A DNA stretch of 64,000 nt from Cinclus cinclus (Eukaryota > Chordata > Aves > Passeriformes > Cinclidae). Under the pieces are notes generated by a model. That model made no database searches. It saw only the letters and a program-made list of their open reading frames with translations, and had not been told where the DNA came from. The position numbers and the translations under genes were made by a program. Below, piece after piece: positions 13,201-25,785 of the stretch. The DNA lies in contig NC_085051.1 of assembly GCF_963662255.1 (NCBI RefSeq), positions 51,313,101 to 51,377,100 on the forward strand. Reading direction: 5' to 3'. Within the stretch, counting starts at the first letter, position 1. Every line of letters starts with the position of its first letter.

Positions 13201-16200
13201 ACTGAATTGGAATATTTCCAGGGTAACTGCATCATTAGTTGAGGATGCTGTTTTCCATAAACAAATACGGCAAGTGCCTCAGGCTGAAAACAGAGATGTC
13301 CCCAGTGTTACCAGCTTGTCCTCAAGAGTGCATGTGTCACACAACATTTCAACTTGTTCATCTGAGCAACGGAGAGCTGTACCAGTGAACCGAATGCTGA
13401 AAGGAGAAGAATGCCTGCCCTCTGTCCCTTCCTCAGCAAAGAGGTTAGAGGTGTGACGGGATGGGAGGTGGAGGTACAACCTGTGGATCAGACTGTAAGG
13501 AGAAGCTGCCATGCAAACACTTGTGATGAGCTAATTGTTCCATCCAGGCATCCTTGGGTGCGAAGCCTTCCAGCTGGTGAGGAAAGGAGCTGCCAGTCCC
13601 TCTTACAGACTGGATGAAGGGTCTGGATTTCAGTTTGCAGCTGGAGTGCTCCCTGCTGGCTAATCCACTGCTGCTTTCCCTTGGCTTAGAGCTGAGAGGA
13701 GGTAGCTGGTGCTGTAACCTGCCTGGATTGGTGGAATTTTCTTCAAATATGAATTCATATACAATTCACCATAAAATGTATAAGTGAAACTTATTTTTTC
13801 TGGCTAGTAAAGTAAAAGAGCTGTTGCTCTGAATTCTTATATTTCCAGCAGAGTATCTCTTCAACTACTAAATTAAAACATCACGGGTATATGAATGTTA
13901 TTCTAATCAGCTGTTTTAAGGTTTCTGTTATTCACTGCTTCCCAGTAGAGGGGTCATTAAAACCTTGACACTTAGAGTTTAATTAATTTATGCTTCCTTT
14001 TTCATTTAAGGCCATGTATTTCAACACCAGCAGCAAGTGATAGGCTTGCCTTTACACAATATCATTAGAGAATAAATTGCACTATACTTTCCTCAGTCCT
14101 AACAGTCTGGAATCTTTGAGCTGAATTAACTTGACTGTAATTGCAGTGCTCTGGTAGAAAAATTACAAAAACTAGAAGTTTTATGTAGGCATTTATTTTG
14201 AAGAAAAATTCTGTGTGTTTATGTGTCATTTTAAGGTAGGAAAATGGTGGTGGCAGAATATAGCTTTTTCTCTAATGTACTGTAGCCTAGAAATAGCTTC
14301 TTAAAAAGTAGAATTTGTTGGCTGATAATTTTCATGGGCAAAACTGGTTCATTGGCTGCTCTGATGTTAATCAAACTTTCAATTGTTTTCAATGAGAAGA
14401 TAAGATTAAACTTGGGCTAAATGCTAGATGCTAAGCTTATTAGACTCAATCTCAGGAAGCAAAAAACTCCTAAAACAAACTTACATTTAAAAAGAATTCT
14501 GGTAAACGTGAAAAGTATCAGTAGTCCTTGAACAGTGGTTTTAAATTTGGTAGCAGTGCCTTTTTTGTCAGAATGTGTGCTTCTCAGTGCCTGAAATACT
14601 GCAGAAGTGTAGCCAGTATAGAATCTTTAACTAATTTGTTTGTACATGCTCAAAAATTTGTAGATGCTCAAGTGAGACGTCAGTTTTACTGGCTGGTATG
14701 TCGAATTATTCCCTCATGATTGAACTGAGTCAGGCTCATGCTACACCAAAAATGTGAACTTGATTTGCAATAGCTGTTCTGGACCAGGATTAGCATGGAC
14801 ATTAAAGCATGGAGCAAGGAAGATGTCTGTCTTTTTCTCATCTTCTGTATCATCTGTGGCCACATCTGGTGAAAGGGAAGGAGGAAGAATACCTGATGCA
14901 AAAGCTGCATTGCAGAATGGAAAGATGGGGACAAGGATTCTGATGAAAGTCAGATGATGAAGAAATTAAGTGAAAATTAAGTAAATTGAAGTTGAAAAGA
15001 TTAAAATTAAAATGCAGATAGGGAGTGATTTCATAAAGAATTAAGGGCACGGACATAGCTAAGGATAGCTGAGAAAGTGTAGTTTACACATAGAGCTAGT
15101 GGGCCTGCATATAACTGCTGGTGAAAGAAGGCTGATGTGGGGAAGAGAATCTTGAAGAAAGAATTTCAAATGTTTTGTGAATCAAAATGGGAGATATGGG
15201 TATACTAAAATAAAACGTGCTGGCTTATTCCATCATGTCTCATTTGAGATATCAGAACTCAAAAATCATTTAGGATTGCATAGACCTCTGGGTTCAGCTT
15301 TCATTGATTTCAGCCACATCTACAACATTCACATAGATCTTTAAATCCAACCCTGTGGTATCCCTCTGGATACACAGAAAATGATGGATGTAGAGGCCCT
15401 GTGTTTCATGGGTTACAGCACAGGCTTTAATGATATGAATACATATATTTATTTATACCAGAAAACATAGTTGTGTAAGTGCAGGCAAATTCTGATAATT
15501 TCTGCTGGACTTTGTGGCTTTGGTGTTCATGTAGGCAAGTACAAATAGGCTTATTCCTTGCATCAAAACCTTCTAATAATCAGTGTGGTTAAGTTAATCT
15601 GCCTTGCAATGTAGCTGCACTGTGAATATAAATTATTAAAAGGTGATTTTTTCTGAGCTGGTCTTGAATCAACCTCTCCTATTCTCTTGGCCACTTTATG
15701 ATCTCCACTACACCACTGTGTTTCTGCTATATTTGTAGAAAAGGACTCTATCCACAGTACACGTCCAAAGAAGTAAATTCTGGATCTCATGTCACAAGCT
15801 TCCTACTGGAGCAGCCCGCCTTTCATCCATGGCACTACCCACAGAAGAGGCCAGGTTCTTCCTTCAAAGAGAGAATTTCCTCCTGGCATGAGCAGGAATC
15901 ATGGGATGAGAGAGCTCAGCTCCCCAGAGAGAAGGGACTTGTTTTCCCTCTGTCTGAACCCAAGTCAGGCACACCTGACAGCCTCTCAGTGGCACAGCAG
16001 AGAAGGTAAGAGACTTTCTCTAATCAAGCCTTGATGCTACTGTTTCTATTTTTGAGACAGGTTTATTCCAGTTCTTGGGCTTAAATCAAAACAAAGCTGG
16101 GGTTCTGTGAAGCTAAATAGATTATACTGTCACAACCTCCTGTTCTAGCAGCATAACTCCTTGGAAAGGTTTTCATTATTTGATCTGAGATAATGACATC

Positions 16201-16981
16201 AGTTTATTACTCCAGTGTAGCAGTTCTTCATGGCTCTAACTTCAATCTTTAACATTTCCAAAGGGCACTGAAACCACTTGGTTTGCAATAATTTTTTTAT
16301 CTAGACTCTTATAGATAACATTTTTATTTTTCCTTGAGAACAGTACAGAATCATAATTCCAGAAGCTAATAATCACTGAAGGCTTTTGCCACATTTATCC
16401 TTTAGAACATTAGTTATTTCTTTCTCAGTGTCTCAGATTTCTCATTGACACTTCTGGGCCATATTAAATAGAATTTTTTTAACCTGCACCTTTTTCTGAA
16501 GCTTGGTGGAAATCCTATAATTAAAGTAAATCCTATTTTTTTGCCCAATATTTTCTCCATCACAATCATTTGGATTTGTAAAATTGTGGTGAGCAAGTTA
16601 AACATTACAATTAGGGCAGTGGAGAAAATGGTTTGATAAATGTCAGTTCTTCTTCCCTATGCTTCCCCCAGGAAAAAAAAAAAAAGTGACTTTCACAAAA
16701 CTATACCATGACTTGAATTATTTGCATTTTTTTTTGCTAGCTATTAGGCAATTTCAACTGATTAAATTAACTTTTTTTTTTTTTAAATCTGAGCTTTATT
16801 TCTTTCTATGCTGAGTAAGTTCAAAATGGCTCGGACTTTCTCAGTGTGTTTTTGGCAGAGTGTTAGATTATATTTTTTTTAAAAAGACAGAGACAGAAGT
16901 TTGTATTTCAGTCTCTTCCTTTGCATTTGGAGCTGTGTAATTATTTCCAGTCTCTGATTTGGAGTGTCTGAGGTCACTTGG
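7251..16981. other. Unique non-coding DNA with a GC-richer patch
   Basis: No gene is recognised. Most of the block is AT-rich unique sequence. About 11820-12120 is richer in GC and in CAGC/AGCT words than its surroundings but has few CpG and no long open frame. I could not assign it to a repeat family. The open frames of 92-112 codons at 9114-9425 (plus), 10124-10402 (minus), 12671-13009 (minus) and 15698-16009 (plus) have no recognisable domain and no supporting splice or start context, so they are treated as chance. Confidence 0.65.
13975..14170. promoter_or_regulatory. Possible conserved non-coding element (weak)
   Basis: This is an AT-rich block with clustered homeodomain-type cores (TTTAATTAATTTATG, AATTAACTTGACTGTAATTG) and no simple-repeat character. 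Vertebrate conserved non-coding elements often look like this, but the call rests on texture alone. I have no alignment. Confidence 0.2.
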
Positions 16982-17365
16982 ACTGTTCCAGTTGGGGAAC
17001 AGGAGATTGAGAGGGGATCTCACTGCAGTTACAACTTCCTCAGAAGGGGAAGAGGAGGGGCAGGCACTGATCTCTTCTCTGTGGTGACAGTGACAGGACC
17101 TGAGGGAATGATCTGAAGTTGTGTCAGGAGAGGTTTAGGTTGGATATTAGAAAAAGGTTCTTCTCCCAGAGGGTGGCTGAGCACTGGAACAGGCTCCCCA
17201 GGGCAGTAGTCACAGCCCCAAGCCTGAGAGTGTTCAAGAAGCATTTGGACAATGCACTTGGGCACATGGTGTGACTCTTGGAGATGCTGCTGGACAGAGC
17301 CAGGAGTTGGACTCAATGGTCCTTGTAGGACCATTCCAACTCAGCTTATTCTGTGATTCTGTGAT
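16982..17365 (+). mobile_element. CR1 LINE, 5'-truncated 3' end
   Basis: This is a 5'-truncated copy of the avian CR1 non-LTR retrotransposon in plus orientation. It retains the last part of ORF2 and the 3' UTR. Recognisable blocks in order are a diverged counterpart of the CR1 CTGGAGAAGAGGAG segment near 16990, AGGAGAGGTTTAGGTTGGATATTAG (17126-17150), GGAACAGGCTCCCCAGGGCAG near 17187, GGACTCAATGGTCCTTG near 17309, and the tail ATTCTGTGATTCTGTGA ending at 17364, which is two copies of the diagnostic octamer. Several in-frame stops and small indels in the coding part show that the copy is dead. An open frame of 124 codons on the opposite strand (17234-17608) overlaps it and is a shadow. Confidence 0.95.
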
Positions 17366-19105
17366 GAGTTTATTTTTGTTGTGGTATTTGAATGCAGTTA
17401 TCAGAAAATCACCCATGTTCCCTGTTTCCTCCTTTTCTGTGTAGTCCCTGAAACTGAATGGTTCACAAATCTTTCCATATCCAGACTGCAATTTTCCCCC
17501 AATGTATCTTTTTGCAGAAATCGTTATGCATGATATAAGATAAGAAGGAAATAAGACTTCTTTTATTTTGGGTGTGTTTTGTCCCAACACTCTCAATAAA
17601 CTAGCCATAGTTCTTGTGACTTTTATTTTGTTTTTTCTATGCTAATGACAGGAATGGTGATTCCCACGAGCAAGATGCATCCCTTGTTTTTGTATTAAAC
17701 CTTAATGACACAGGAAAATACCTATTCTTTTGTCACTAGGAAAGCATTCATAACTTTGTTTCCAACCCTTCTCAGATCAAGTTTGAGATTTTTGAAGGCA
17801 TTATGTGTATAAATCAAGTCTTGGGGAACAATTTTTTTTTGTCATATGTAACTGTGATGCTCTTACATCCTGTCTAGAGCCTTTACTGCCAGACCATTTC
17901 CCTGCAACCTATCCCTGCAGTTTTCTCACGAGTTATAGGAATAAGTCCTGATCTCCAAACTACCTTTGCATCTTTTTCTCCTATTATATAGGTCTCTTCA
18001 GCAACTATGTGGTTAAAGATATCTGTAAATAAAGAGAAACACTCTGAACATCCTTAAAAATATTTTATATCTTTGTATCTTTGTGAACCTGGAAAACATA
18101 CTGACTATTGATGCCAGAAAACTGCAGCAGAAATTGAGTGATAATCTCTAGTTGTGTAAAACTGCAGAGGAGATGAGAATTGAGCAACAACATCCACAAT
18201 CCTGTAGCATTTGCCACAAGTAAGATAGATTGTGAGAAGTGAAGTGGGAATGGTGCTGGGGTTTTCCATTACACTTGAACTGTGATGTAATGGGTTGATG
18301 GAATATTTGGTGAGCTGAAAGGCTCTGTCTTTATTGAAACAGTACCTATTGCATCCATATGACTTAGACCCTTACTGTTTAAAAAGACACTTTAAATACA
18401 GATTGAGATGCTTCTTCTGTTCTTCCTTCCTCATTTCTTTAATAGAAAAGAAATTTCTAAACCTTTGAAGTTCCTCGAAGAGTTCATTGGCAGTGTGCTG
18501 CTACAAGCTTAAATGTCTCCAAAACTGTACACCTTTCTCACATAGGAGGACTGAGTACAAACTGATTCAAAAAGCTACCAGTTGGGCTTTATTTTTAAAA
18601 CTGAGTGTGATTTCTACCAGATTTATGGTACAAATGTTCACACACAAATCCATCTCAGAATACTAGTGTCTTTAGCATTTCAAACCCTACATACTGTCTT
18701 TATAAAATCTTTTGAAGGAAAAACCTCATTAATCCCCAAAATTGACAAATTGCATTTGTCTTTTATTAATATTCATGATGTTTTCCAGAAGCAATATCAA
18801 AATTTTTTCTTTATTATATTTAAAGGGAATATGATTATCTCAGGGATGATTCACAAACATATGAAGTTTTTTTCTGTTGCCAAGAAAACTAATACTCCGC
18901 AGTCAGATTTTTAATCTTCTTACACTCTCTGTTTATTTTAATAAATGATGTTACATCTTGTACATATTTTGCAAAATGATAGAATCACTGAATAGGAAAA
19001 TTAGGCTCAATTCCTAGTGTTAAATGACGTTCAAGCATTTATATCTATGGGACAATTAAGAACTTTCAAGCTAGTATTCCAAAACAAGTTGAGAGAAACT
19101 TTGAC
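17366..19105. other. Unique AT-rich non-coding DNA
   Basis: No gene or clear repeat is seen. The 110-codon plus-strand open frame at 18582-18914 is AT-rich and has no recognised domain. Around 18740-18800 the sequence contains octamer-like and TAAT words, but they are too few to call an element. A possible remnant of a CR1 tail near 18979 was considered and rejected. Confidence 0.6.
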
Positions 19106-20231
19106 TTGATTTTGGTTGTGGGGAAATATATCTCCATGGCTCTCTTCTCTGAAGCTGCATGTTGTGATGGGACATCCTCTCCCTGTCCCACTCCTCAGGA
19201 TGGACTATGATCTCAGAAAAGCTCAGCACCTGGGCTATGTTCCTCTTGAGCTTATCAGAAACACTGTTCCCAGGAACCTATACTGGCTGAAAACCTGGTT
19301 TTTAATGGAAACCCCTTGGAAATTTTTCTTGCCCAAGATACAACCCAAGTGGAACACCATTTTTGCTATGGAAATTTCAAAATTGCCATCTCAAATTGTG
19401 GCCAGGATGGAAGATTACAATGCCAATTGTCTTGCGACCCTATGGACAGAGGTCCTAAATGAGACCCTTTGAGCTCTCCTGGGCTGCAGCAGGCACTGAC
19501 CAGCCATCTCCCTCTGAGAGGGATTTCTCACAGGTCTGCTGTACTTGTAGGGCTGATTCTGAACACCAGCAATGGTCCTGGGCTCATCCTACAACTCCCC
19601 AAGGCTCAACTCTTCTCCCATTGAGAAGATGCAAAGGAATATTCACTGAATGTTCTTCACTGTATTCAAGGGGAGTTTTTCATAGGCAGGCACCTTGTAG
19701 GCTCTCATTTAGGTCTGCATGTGCACAGGTGTGGATATGTTATAACAAATGTACTGTGATTGTTGCTCTTAGACTCTTAAGAATATTATATTTGTGAGTA
19801 AGGTAGGGCTGTAAGTTACTGTTGTGCTTAGTGTAAATTCTACAGAATCTTTTGCTATACTGTTTATCAATTAAGTGCTGTTAAAACCTTTAGGCCTAAA
19901 ACACTGGTCAAGTCCAGGGCTAAGTTTAACAAGAGGCTGCACTCTGAACTATGTAACTCAACAGGAAGGTCTTCCTTAAACCTTTTCATCATTACCTTTT
20001 CCTATTCTCACCCTTTTTTCACCCTCAGCCTCCATGTAGGTAATTTTAGGCTGATTTTAATTTTAGATTGATTGATTCTAGATTGTATACTGATTTTTCT
20101 CTGTGTGCCTTAGCCATAGCAATAGAGTGAACCTTGCTGACAAACTTTGTCATGGTTTCACTTTAATATTAAACCTGCTTTTGCAAATACCTTTGCCAGT
20201 GTCTCATTTGCTGGCCATTGCTGTCATTTCA
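19106..20231 (+). other. Unrecognised block: 118-codon ORF plus LTR- or 3'UTR-like segment
   Basis: A plus-strand open frame of about 118 codons (19116-19472) has balanced amino-acid use and ends at TGA. It overlaps a second 112-codon frame (19459-19797). The next 450 bases lack long frames and finish with ATTAAA at about 20170, followed within 60 bases by a GT-rich stretch (GTGTCTCATTTGCTGG). That order suits a transcript 3' end, or the U3-R-U5 order of an LTR. I could not find matching TG/CA ends with target duplications, a primer-binding site or a polypurine tract, and I do not recognise the protein. It could be an old retroviral or LTR fragment, a decayed retrocopy with its 3' UTR, or chance. 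Confidence 0.3.
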
Positions 20232-22165
20232 CCTCATTAGACGAAGAAGGATGTTGATTAGGGGCAGGAGAGTCTAACCCCTTATGTCAAGCTGAATTCT
20301 TTTTGTAGTGACAACTGGAAAGCCCCTTTTGATGAAGTTTTGATGAATGCCAGCAAATAAATTTGTGTTACTTTGGACCAAAGAAATGAGAAAGGTTGCC
20401 AAAAAAGGCAGTGTTTTAAGAATACCCTTGCAGCATCCTTTCTTTCTTACAGCAATCAGGGTAAATTTTCACTTGATTGGAGCTGTAGCAGAATGACATG
20501 GGCAAGGGATCAGCACAAACAGCTTGGATTCAGTTTTCATTATCCTCAGTTCCACACATAAGAGAGATGATAAGGATTTATTTATTTGAGGGGGGGCCTT
20601 TAAAATCTCAGTGGGAATTTTGTCTGAATGTGAGCTAGTGAAAACTTCAATAGTGGGACAGGATATAGGAAGGTAAATAAAGAAAGTAAGTAAATCCCCA
20701 GACTGAGAAGGAAGCCTGTGCCTGTCAGACACTAAAATTACCATTGCTTAGAGCCAACTGAACCTCTATTTATGACACAAAGATTAATAATGTGAATGGC
20801 AACCAAAGGTGAACTGATTCAGAAATCTAGTGTTCAAGTTTAAGAAATATGGAACAGGCTGTATTTTATAGCAGCAGATGTAAGAGGAGAGGAGGAATGG
20901 GCAGGGCTGTGAAGGAACTACAAGATGCTTTTTAGACTGTATGAAAAGTATTTGGCTGTGAATGAAAGAATGGCATTTAAATTCTTTTCCACTTGAAGAT
21001 AATCAGGGATCTGTAGAATTAAAACTCATGAAAGGGCAGTTCATATGGCATGAGGCCAAAAGCAGCTACATGAATGTGTTAAATAAGCATCCTTTGTAGC
21101 CCATCTGTGAGGCCATACGGACTCTGCAGCTTCCCAGCAGTCCTGGCAGGTCTTCTGCAGTATGAAAGGAGGGAAGGAGACAGCAGGAAGATGAAGTGAC
21201 CCTGGTGAGCTGAAAGTTACTTTAATCCTGCTTTAGGATTGTTACAGCCAGTATGATGGAGTCAAAACAAACAAAGATGCACATTATTCAGAGGGACAAA
21301 GAGGCCCTTGTGGTGCTTGGAGACCCCACTGGAGTTTGCAGTGGCTAAAGCTATCACTAACCTAAATGTGGTCATGACCAGTCAGGGTTTCTTTTCCATC
21401 ATGAATTCTCCTTTAACCCCTCTCTTTTTCACCTGTAGAAAGGTGATTCCTTATCCCACAGGACAGCTTATTTAGTGAATTTCTTTGGGCTTGATCCTCA
21501 TGAAGTGGCAATTGCTGTGATGAGCATTCCCAAAATTTGATCATGTTTTTGGAAATACATTCCTTACCATCATCATCACAGATGTGTTCCTCACTAGACT
21601 AAACACAGAGAAACCTTTTAAAATGAGTTTTAAATATTTTAACTTTTCAGTCACAATCTTTAGTTCTTTGTAATTATGTTCACACAGACACACTTGTTTC
21701 CTGGGGTAAAGGATCCTTTCAACAGACATTTAAAACTTCTCACTTTGTGAGAAGAGAAGATTCTTTACTCTGAGAGAAATGAATCAAGTAGTCAAGGTGG
21801 CTCACTCTGGCTAATGCCACCTTAGCACTGGCATTTCAAAAGTGGATTTCCAACTCCAATGGAAAGTGCTCATGCAGAATTCACCTTTAAAAAGACATCT
21901 GAGTGCAAGCCAAAACTAGAAGACCCAAACCAAGTCTTCAAGTCTGAAGCTGAAGCTGATAGATACTTTTGCCAAGTTTCTCTTAGGAAATTTAAAGAAA
22001 CCTTATTTTTAGTCTGAATTGCTGGTTTTTAGGTAAAAGCTTTGTGTGAGAACTCAGTGTCGTATGTCCCAGTACATATTTTGGGGAATTCAGTGTTTTG
22101 AAATCTTATAGCACCTTATAGAAATGCATCACTGCATGTCAAATTTGTTTCTCAAAAGCAGAGTA
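20232..22165. other. Unique non-coding DNA
   Basis: No gene, RNA or assignable repeat is seen. The open frames here are under 92 codons and unrecognised. Confidence 0.6.
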
Positions 22166-22175
22166 TAGTATAGTT

Positions 22176-22275
22176 CCTTTTTGTTGTTGTTGTTGTTGTT
22201 TATTTTGGGGTTTTGGGTGTTTTTTTTTTTTTTTGTGTGTGTGTGTTTTTCATTTATTTCTTTTTCTTTTAGAAT
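22176..22275 (+). repeat. T-rich low-complexity tract with (TTG)7, T15 and (GT)n
   Basis: A run of TTG triplets (22179-22200) passes into G-runs separated by T, then 15 T (22220-22234), then a short GT run (22235-22245) and a pyrimidine tail. The plus strand is strongly T/G-rich. The short open frame that crosses it is an artefact of the repeat. Confidence 0.9.
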
Positions 22276-23720
22276 GTACCAGGAGTCTGATCAAATATTA
22301 AGTTATTTCTTCACAGTGCTCAGGGCTGAAAACTCTCAGGTGGGGGCACTGTGTGCAGGAAGTTCATGTCAGTGATCACCACAAATTATGGATTGTATCT
22401 GGGTTTCTGAAAAGGTGACAGGAAGCCAAAGAAATTGCAGGATGTGCAGCATGAAAAAGTTTCTTTCACAACTTTAGGTTCCTTCTGCAGGACAAAATCT
22501 GTAGATATCTGTCACACCTGACTGGTGACAAATTCCCTTCCTACTGGTTTGAACAGTTTTCCCTATCTTTCCTCTTTCTGCCAGATGCTTCAGATGTGGA
22601 TAAGAGTGGGGGAATGATGAATGCTGAAGGTCATCCAACTCAGAGTAGGCTATTCCCAGGCAAGGTTCTAGGCTCCATTCCAGTAAAGTTAGAGCTCCAA
22701 AATGGCACAGGTTCAGGTTTTTCCAGAGCTTAGCACTTAAAGCTGGGGCCAGATGTGACACACTAAGCATCCTTTGGCTTCCAGCTGCAAAATTTGTGTC
22801 TGCATCTCTCAAAGACTCTTCTCAAAGTCTTTTTTTTTTTTTTCCTCCTTTCTTTTCTAAAGATAATATCTGTATCCTTAAAAGCCAAGGGTTTTTTTTT
22901 TTTTAAGAGATCTAAAAATATGTTTACCTGTCAGGTAATCTGAAAATTACCCATGCAGGCAATACTTATCATGTAAATTGAAGAAAAACATGGCAAGAAG
23001 GTTTTGCTGTGCACGGGAAGAGAGGGTGAGTCTATGTTTTCCAGTTGATTGATTATTTGATGAATTTCCATTTTAAAAACCGTATCATTGTGATTTCTTG
23101 GGGGCTTTTCCCCACTCTGGTCATTTTATTGCTTTTTCAAACAAACAAATATATAATATTTTTTCTAACATGTCAAGCATGAGCATGCTGTTCTTGCCAC
23201 TCTTGATCACTGCATTGCTATGTTGCTGTGAAGCAATCATTTCAAATTGTTACAAAGAAACCAACTTGGAAGAACACTTGAGGGTTTAAAAAAAAGAAAA
23301 AAGAGAGAAATTAAGAGTGAGTAAGTGCTACACATAGTCTCTTGTCCCAAGGGGAATACAAAGAGAGAGCAAGTGCATACATTTTATATAGAAGAGGGTT
23401 ACTCAGAATCATGTAACATGCAGATTAGAGATTTTAAATGGAAAAATTTACCAAGGGTGCTGGTCTGTGGAGTTCTACCAGTTGGTCCTCGGGAAATTCT
23501 AGCTTAGTTGTAAAGAGAAGTAGGATGGAGAATAGGTGCACAGAAGGGAGAACCTAAGTTTTATCTGTTTCCTCATTTCCCCCCATTTATTTCCCAAGTC
23601 CCTATATTATTTATTCCTCGCAATAGATTTTTTTCACACAGGCAAAAATTTTGGGGATGGGGCAAATTCTTCCCTCAGGTATTTCTTTGTCCCAATTTTG
23701 CTGAAAGGTTTTGAGGGTTG
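22276..23720. other. Unique non-coding DNA with two poly-T runs
   Basis: No gene is recognised. Homopolymer T runs lie at about 22830-22843 and 22892-22904. The 112-codon minus-strand frame at 22474-22812 has no recognised domain and is treated as chance. Confidence 0.6.
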
Positions 23721-23839
23721 TTATTTTTTTTTTTTCTTGTATGCATGTTTGAAGTTGGCTTGTTTGTTTTGGTTAGCTGGGGTTTTTGGGAAGGGGTTTA
23801 CCTGTTTGCTTTGGGGGTTTTGTTTGGTTTTGTTTTGGT

Positions 23840-23871
<32 letters not shown>

Positions 23872-23876
23872 TTTTA
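23721..23876 (+). repeat. T/G-rich low-complexity tract with T23 and (GT)5
   Basis: About 155 bp are almost free of A and C on the plus strand. They contain a T13 run, alternating TTTG/GGTTT words with G4-G5 runs, then 23 T (23839-23861) and a short GT repeat. The overlapping frames translated here consist of F, L, V, G and W and reflect base composition, not a membrane protein. Confidence 0.9.
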
Positions 23877-24370
23877 GGGAGGGGTTATAAAGAAGAAACC
23901 AGGTTTCTGTTTTATGGTTATTCAGAAAGATTTCTATGTTACTGGCTAGGTATCAACTTGTAAATGCACTATTACATAAAGAGAAATTTAATATGAATTA
24001 CATGAATACAAGAGGAAGAACAGGAAGATTTACCAGTGGCAATCCACAGCTCTGGCCTTGCAGATGTTGATTGCATGGGAGTGACAGCCAGTACTGGCCT
24101 GAAAAGAAGCACCCATTCTCCTTCATTAACACAGGTCTTTCTGGAGTGTTTTCCCCCCTGGAAAATTTAAATCTTTCAAGGTTTTTAATAGTGCTCACCT
24201 TAGGAAGTGGCTTTCAGCTCTAAGGATCCAGTGCCCAGAAGAAAAGTCAAGCCATCTGTCTGAGTTTTTTTGCCCTGCTCTCCATGGATGGCAGGACACT
24301 TTTTCCTCAGTTCACTTCAAGTTTTGCTTCAAGTTTTTCTCCTTGAAATGATGAGAAACAAATCTACAGG

Positions 24371-24393
24371 GTTTTGTTTTGTTTTGTTTTTTT
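24371..24393 (+). repeat. (TTTTG)n microsatellite
   Basis: Three units of GTTTT are followed by a T run. This is a simple repeat, again T/G on the plus strand. Confidence 0.85.
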
Positions 24394-24512
24394 CTTAATG
24401 GAAGTTAGGGTATCCAAGTTTTCAAAAAGACCAAAGCTCTGGGGTGACCAGGACACAGGTCAATGAAGAAAGTTTGTCAGATCCAATAGTTCTAGATGAT
24501 ATCCTAATGAGA

Positions 24513-24536
24513 GGGGAAAAAGAAAAAAAAAAAAAA
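24513..24536. repeat. A-rich tract
   Basis: A G4A5G segment is followed by an uninterrupted run of about 14 A. There is no adjoining retroelement body, so it is read as a simple repeat and not as a retroposon tail. Confidence 0.85.
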
Positions 24537-24883
24537 GTGAGATTGCAGCTAGTTCACTGGTAAAAAAATGTGGGAATGAAAAGAGGCAAACAAGGTACCT
24601 AACAATAATGAAGAAGCAAGATTCTGGCCTTCTTTTTCACCCTGAAATGAGTAAGAACACTTCCTTGGGACGCAGACAGATAATAAAAGATTTTAGAAAT
24701 CATTTTACACAGCAGCTTAAACCACATTTATACTGATTCCACAAACTAGAAAAAATAGTCAGAGATAACATTTTCCCCTATTTTAACTCCAAATTTAGAG
24801 ATTAGGAAGTTTAAATATTTTTATGATCAGAAATAGGTAATTTAAAAGACAAAATATGTATTTTTGATTTTTGCAAAGGCTTG

Positions 24884-24936
24884 GGTTTTTTGGTGGTTTG
24901 TTGTTGTTGTTGTTGTTGTTTTTTGGGTTTTTTCCT
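24884..24936 (+). repeat. (TTG)8 microsatellite in a T/G-rich tract
   Basis: TTG triplets (24898-24920) are flanked by TTTTTTGG and TTTTTTGGG words. Composition and orientation match the tracts at 22176 and 23721. On the minus strand it gives a run of Asn codons in a spurious short frame. Confidence 0.9.
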
Positions 24937-25785
24937 GTCCTGAGGGAAATGTAGTCTGTCAGTATGGCTAGATTTGGCACATCATCTTAATGATGCATCA
25001 AGGGACCTATAAGGAGCATTGTACCAAAGATTTACAGTCTCTGTGCCTGCTGTGAATTCTCTGCTGTCTGCCCTTTGGGCATGAGATAAACAGCATTTGC
25101 TTCAGACAGTTCTTTGTATCAGGATGCTCGTGCGTTTCCCATACAGCAACTGGAAAGTTTCACAATCTTTTACTCTTTCTCTCTCTTTTGTTTTAATTGA
25201 AAATTGATCTTCATATGTTAAGCCTGCTGCCTTCTATAGACCTTTAAAATCTTCATGGAGAAAAGGAGAGAAAAATTTATGAGCCCAGAGGATGCACAGA
25301 ATGTTTAATTAGCAATTTCTCTGTAGAATTGTCTGCAGGTCTTGATTCAGATTCAACTAAAGTTGAAGGAATGTCTTTACAGCTAGTGTGCCTTCTAATT
25401 AAATTGCTTATTGAGAAACATTTCAAATATGGCAAAGGTTTGCCATATGGCTCCTTTAAATTCTTTAAATTTGGAGTGCCCGAGTCCCATACACTCTAGC
25501 ATACAATCAGAATGCTGACCTGCTCTGTCCTTAATGGCTATATGACAGAAAAATTGTTGCCTAGAATTATTTCTACTAGATTCATAGAAATAAGAGATGC
25601 ACAAGTGCACAATGTGTCCAGGTTTTAATAAGAGAAGCCAGTGCTAGAGTAAATATAGTGAAAAGCCAGGTAAGAGCACAGCTGCATTAAGAGAGGTGGG
25701 AGCAGGGAGATACCAGACAGAAAACTTGCTGGTGGTCTTGCAAAACAGTTAAAGCAATGTAAATACTTTAGAAAGCCTAAGTCAA

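Noticed and set aside
15262..15420. AATCATTTAGGATTGCATAGACCTCTGGGTTCAGC and a later AAATCCAACCC, faintly CR1-like
   Set aside because: The matches are scattered, not in the right spacing, and interrupted by unrelated sequence. Too weak to annotate.
18979..19020. GATAGAATCACTGAATAGG, resembling a reversed CR1 tail
   Set aside because: Similarity ends after about 20 bases, and no CR1 body follows. The following sequence does not match the GGTTGGAAAAGACC segment.
23536..23963. Frames that look like multi-pass membrane proteins (runs of F, L, V, W)
   Set aside because: They are translations of a T/G-only low-complexity tract.
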